A stretch of 7,257 bases of DNA, from assembly GCA_002421475.1 (NCBI GenBank), contig DIJW01000117.1:1-7257 (forward strand), read 5' to 3'. Both the position numbers and the translations under genes were made by a program. Below, one piece after another: positions 6,435-7,257 of the stretch. The stretch is from Thiomicrospira sp. UBA5634. GTDB taxonomy: Bacteria; Pseudomonadota; Gammaproteobacteria; Thiomicrospirales; Thiomicrospiraceae. Each line of letters begins with the position of its first letter. Positions within the stretch are counted from its first letter, which is position 1. The notes beneath the pieces are model-generated. The model did not search any database. It was not told the DNA's origin and saw nothing but the letters and a program-made list of their open reading frames with translations.

Positions 6435-6475
6435 GGCTTGAGCACCAGGCCTGGTGGCTTTAAATCTCAACCAAA
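6426..6475. terminator. Inverted repeat between convergent genes, possible bidirectional terminator
   Basis: TTTGGTTGAG (6426-6435) is the exact reverse complement of CTCAACCAAA (6466-6475). Each arm is the end of one gene: Phe-Gly-stop of the thioredoxin-like gene on the plus strand and Phe-Gly-stop of the cupin gene on the minus strand. Inside lies the palindrome CACCAGGCCTGGTG (6443-6456). The U-tracts are weak (CTTTAAAT on the plus strand and none clear on the minus strand), so termination is plausible but not textbook. Confidence 0.45.
6444..6455. repeat. Repeated palindrome ACCAGGCCTGGT, copy 3 (intergenic)
   Basis: This core copy sits in the 32-base gap between two convergent genes, with one more matching base pair outside (6443-6456). 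The 15-mer at 6441-6455 is identical to 3671-3685. Confidence 0.8.
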
Positions 6476-6742
6476 TTTATAGTGTTTACGTACTGCAGTT
6501 TTAATATGCCATTTACAATGTAAACCTTCTGGAAATACGACTAAATCACCGGCTTTAATTAACACGGACTCTCCCTTGTCAGTTATGACTTCTACTTCAC
6601 CTTCTAACAAGTAACAGGTTTCGGTTACATCATAAAACCAGTTGAAACTTGAGGCTTCTTTCTGCCAAATAGGCCAGTTCATTACCCCCATTTTTGCTAA
6701 CTCGGCATTAGAAAGGTTGGTTTTGACTTGAATACTCATCAT
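6467..6742 (-). CDS. Small cupin-fold protein (Cupin_3 / COG3450-like)
   Basis: The 91-residue single-domain protein has the pattern of the Cupin_3 group, whose large members include ureidoglycine aminohydrolase; the small ones are uncharacterised. Seen in order: MGVMNWPIWQKEASSFNWFYD (about 18-38, given as a region), DVTETCYLLEGEVEVITDKG (38-57), IKAGDLVVFPEGLHCKW (62-78) and a closing RKHYKFG. The second cupin motif, AGDLVVFPEG, is strong. In the first motif the usual HxH metal ligands are replaced (Y-D-x-T-E-T), as in other short members that I recall, so metal binding is uncertain and enzymatic activity is not implied. The start is the ATG at 6742-6740, with AAGGA seven bases upstream; a second ATG follows immediately. 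It converges on the operon and is divergent from the CBS-domain gene with about 72 bases between them. Confidence 0.85.
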   Translation of the reverse strand: MMSIQVKTNLSNAELAKMGVMNWPIWQKEASSFNWFYDVTETCYLLEGEVEVITDKGESVLIKAGDLVVFPEGLHCKWHIKTAVRKHYKFG

Positions 6743-6754
6743 AAGGAATTCCTT
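6743..6754. repeat. 12-base palindrome over the cupin ribosome binding site
   Basis: AAGGAATTCCTT is a perfect palindrome that ends one base before the cupin start codon and contains its Shine-Dalgarno sequence. It could be an operator half-site pair or simply a chance result of the AAGGA ribosome site; only one copy is seen. Confidence 0.4.
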
Positions 6755-6762
6755 GGGTTTTT

Positions 6763-6791
6763 ATGCTATTGGCCGTTAATATAATAATCAA
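6763..6791 (-). promoter_or_regulatory. Candidate promoter for the cupin gene
   Basis: On the minus strand, TTGATT (6791-6786, 4 of 6) and TAGCAT (6768-6763, 4 of 6) are spaced 17 bases apart. Transcription would begin near 6756, giving a very short leader that holds the ribosome site. It overlaps the candidate -10 box of the divergent gene, so the two directions could compete. Confidence 0.35.
6780..6785 (+). promoter_or_regulatory. Candidate -10 box for the CBS-domain gene
   Basis: TATAAT at 6780-6785 is a perfect -10 hexamer located 35 bases before the ATG. No good -35 box is found at 16-18 bases upstream, so an activator may be needed or the match may be chance in AT-rich DNA. Confidence 0.35.
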
Positions 6792-6814
6792 TAATATTTT
6801 AAGGTGGTGATGTT

Positions 6815-7257
6815 ATGTTTGTGGTTTATACACCGGAAGGGCGCAATTTTATCGGCTCTGATCCTCGGCGACAAATTGATCCTGCATCGAAAATTAACCC
6901 GGTAACCGGACTGGATTTTAGTGACACGATGATGGATCTTGATAAAACCGATCCGCAGCGTTATGTATTGCATCAGCGTACACACCATGCGTTAAATCAA
7001 TATCAAAAACAGCTGGACATAATGTCAGATCGTCACGTTGTTGTTACAGTCGGGGAGATTATGACAACACCGGTTATTAGTTTGTCACCGCAGGCAACCT
7101 TGACTGATGCGTGGCAAATTATGCAACAACGCAAAATTCAGCATGTGCCGATTGTAGATAGTGAGCAGTTGGTGGGGATTTGTTCTTCTCAAGAATTGTT
7201 ACGTTATGTGATTGTTAACCAAAAAAATCAGATAGAAACACCCGCGGATAGACCGAT
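6815..7257 (+). CDS. CBS-domain protein, N-terminal 147 residues (3' partial)
   Basis: The frame from ATG 6815 stays open to the window end, so the protein is incomplete. AAGGTGG at 6801-6807 lies seven bases upstream and supports this start; the ATG at 6810 is in another frame. Residues 1 to about 75 form a polar N-terminal region (VVYTPEGRNFIGSDPRR...) that I do not recognise. From about 78 a first CBS domain is clear: VGEIMTTPVISLSPQATLTD (79-98), followed by IMQQRKIQHVPIVDSEQLVGI (102-122 region) and the closing SSQELLRYV. CBS domains come in pairs that bind adenine nucleotides, so a second one is expected beyond the window. No membrane segment is seen in the visible part. The partner or effector domain, if any, is outside. 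It is divergent from the cupin gene and may share its control region. Confidence 0.85.
   Translation, partial: MFVVYTPEGRNFIGSDPRRQIDPASKINPVTGLDFSDTMMDLDKTDPQRYVLHQRTHHALNQYQKQLDIMSDRHVVVTVGEIMTTPVISLSPQATLTDAWQIMQQRKIQHVPIVDSEQLVGICSSQELLRYVIVNQKNQIETPADRP

Noticed and set aside
3671..6456. CRISPR array or transposon ends as explanation for the repeated palindrome
   Set aside because: Spacing is irregular (hundreds to thousands of bases), copies lie inside intact genes, and there is no target duplication or transposase.
6788..6988. Minus-strand open frame at the start of the CBS gene
   Set aside because: It overlaps the well-supported plus-strand CBS gene and has no homology signal.

Overview
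This window is a piece of a gammaproteobacterial chromosome. The carB-greA adjacency, the very close match of CarB, GreA and the ROK kinase to what I remember of the E. coli proteins, and moderate AT-richness all fit. The exact genus cannot be read from the sequence. A sulfur-oxidizing or methylotrophic, Piscirickettsiaceae-like lineage is only a guess. No tRNA, rRNA, CRISPR array, insertion sequence or phage gene was seen, and no gap between genes exceeds 300 bases.

Layout. (1) 1-2050: the C-terminal half of carB (large subunit of carbamoyl phosphate synthetase; its start lies outside the window), a strong hairpin terminator, and greA (transcript cleavage factor), whose ribosome binding site sits directly behind that terminator. 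(2) 2051-2643: a stand-alone gene for a small secreted protein of unknown family, with a candidate promoter and a clear terminator. (3) 2673-6434: five plus-strand genes packed with overlaps or almost no spacing, so very probably one operon: a DUF455 ferritin-like protein, a class I SAM-dependent methyltransferase, a Mak-type ROK sugar kinase, a GGDEF-domain protein with a destroyed active site, and a small thioredoxin-like protein. (4) 6426-6742: a minus-strand cupin gene that converges on the thioredoxin-like gene; the two gene ends form an inverted repeat. (5) 6815-7257: divergent from the cupin gene, the start of a CBS-domain protein cut off by the window edge.

How the genes work together. 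carB and greA are housekeeping genes (pyrimidine/arginine precursor synthesis and transcription elongation). The five-gene operon has no obvious single pathway: a putative di-iron protein, a methyltransferase, a fructokinase-like enzyme, a probable non-catalytic GGDEF protein and a redox protein. Their co-transcription is strongly suggested, a shared job is not.

The most unusual signal is not a gene. The 12-base palindrome ACCAGGCCTGGT occurs three times, plus one imperfect copy, between 3674 and 6455. Copies lie in different reading frames and one is intergenic, so this is DNA-level conservation that protein coding does not explain. I do not see a convincing new multi-gene defence or mobile system here.
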